Part shown: positions 6,224 to 6,685 of the stretch, one piece after another | Layout of the letters: each line of letters opens with the position of its first letter | Numbering within the stretch: position 1 is the first letter of the stretch | Origin: Hyphomicrobiaceae bacterium | Lineage (GTDB): Bacteria; Pseudomonadota; Alphaproteobacteria; Rhizobiales; Hyphomicrobiaceae | Length of the DNA: 6,685 bases | NCBI GenBank assembly: GCA_020442225.1 | Contig: JAGRKR010000226.1 | Location: forward strand, 1 to 6,685 | Direction of reading: 5' to 3' | Translations under genes and position numbers: made by a program | The notes under the pieces: generated by a model | The model's input: the letters and a program-made list of their open reading frames with translations, nothing else | Told to the model about the DNA's origin: nothing | The model's database searches: none

Positions 6224-6685
6224 TCAACCCATGTAGAAGAACTCGTGCGAGGCCCCGACGATCTTCGGGTCAGGCGCGCCGACGACGGCTTTGTCCTTGC
6301 CGTCGTAGTCGATGGCGGCGAGCACCACGCGGATCGCGTTGAGCCGCGTGCGTCGCTTGTCGTTGGCGCGGATCACGGTCCAAGGGCATGTCGGCGTATG
6401 GGTAAAGCGGAAGATGTCCTCTTTGGCCTTCGTGTAGTCATCCCACTTCTTCATGGCGGCGAGGTCGATATCCGTCAGCTTCCACTGCTTCAAGGGATCG
6501 TGGCGGCGATCATGGAAGCGCTTGAGCTGCATCTCCCGGCCGATCGTGAGATAGAACTTGAACAGGCGGATGCCGTCGCGCACGAGCATGCCCTCGTACT
6601 GGGGCGCCTCCCGGAGGAAGTCGGCGAGCTGGTCGGCGTCGCAAAAGCCCATCACGCGCTCGACGCCGGCCCGGTTGTACCAGGA
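6224..6685 (-). CDS. ppk2: Polyphosphate kinase 2 (PPK2 family), C-terminal part (5' end outside window)
   Basis: PPK2 enzymes transfer phosphate between inorganic polyphosphate and nucleotides; class I members mainly phosphorylate nucleoside diphosphates such as ADP or GDP. The last 153 codons are present. The frame is open at the window edge and starts SWYNRAGVERVMGF, which is the sequence just after the Walker B aspartate in the family (DRSWYNRA). The Walker A loop therefore lies outside the window. The lid region is clear: FKFYLTIGREMQLKRFHDRR (residues 40-59 of this part) followed by HDPLKQWKLTDIDLAAM. Further on are KWDDYTKAKEDIFRFTHT and PWTVIRANDKRRTRLNAIR, and then the ending IVGASHEFFYMG. 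These match single-domain, class I-like PPK2 very closely, but class assignment needs the missing half. A GTG at 6655 and an ATG at 6652 occur in frame, but both are internal. The SDR gene follows after 75 nt. Confidence 0.94.
   Translation of the reverse strand, partial: SWYNRAGVERVMGFCDADQLADFLREAPQYEGMLVRDGIRLFKFYLTIGREMQLKRFHDRRHDPLKQWKLTDIDLAAMKKWDDYTKAKEDIFRFTHTPTCPWTVIRANDKRRTRLNAIRVVLAAIDYDGKDKAVVGAPDPKIVGASHEFFYMG

Noticed and set aside
5286..6227. 313-codon minus-strand frame overlapping the SDR gene
   Set aside because: It is very Arg/Pro-rich and lies over the SDR gene, which has a full set of catalytic motifs in the other frame.
1..6685. CRISPR array, insertion sequence, tRNA or toxin-antitoxin pair
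   Set aside because: I saw no spaced direct repeats, transposase, terminal repeats with target duplication, tRNA-like fold or paired small genes.

Overview
This is a GC-rich window that looks like the chromosome of an alphaproteobacterium, most likely order Hyphomicrobiales (Rhizobiales). The evidence is the gene order obgE - (small ORF) - proB - proA - nadD - rsfS - rlmH, which is a familiar alphaproteobacterial housekeeping arrangement, together with the protein sequences themselves. I cannot name a genus.

Layout. Positions 1-351 carry the C-terminal end of the ribosome-assembly GTPase ObgE. A 140-residue protein of unrecognised family follows (389-811). Next come the first two proline-biosynthesis enzymes, ProB (844-2013) and ProA (2010-3326), whose reading frames overlap by ATGA. 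NadD, of NAD biosynthesis, follows at 3379-4053. A 256-bp non-coding gap holds a good sigma70-like promoter (4163-4192) and probably starts a second transcription unit: RsfS (ribosome silencing factor, 4310-4720) and RlmH (23S rRNA methyltransferase, 4835-5317). On the opposite strand, convergent with rlmH, are a short-chain dehydrogenase/reductase (5312-6148) and, upstream of it, the C-terminal half of a class I-like polyphosphate kinase 2 (6224-6685, cut by the window edge).

How it works together. ObgE, RsfS and RlmH all act on the large ribosomal subunit: assembly, blocking of subunit joining, and late modification of 23S rRNA. ProB and ProA carry glutamate to glutamate-5-semialdehyde, and NadD makes the dinucleotide precursor of NAD. 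The SDR and PPK2 genes have no evident link to these. They mark where the conserved block ends.

I found no mobile element, CRISPR array, tRNA or rRNA gene, or defence system. The points most worth a second look are small. One is the orphan gene between obgE and proB, which has lower GC than proB. Another is a 19-codon reading frame that exactly fills the proA-nadD gap and overlaps both neighbours by GTGA. A third is a 12-bp palindrome that supplies the same Arg-Ser-stop ending to two convergent genes. The last is the promoter and leader ahead of rsfS.
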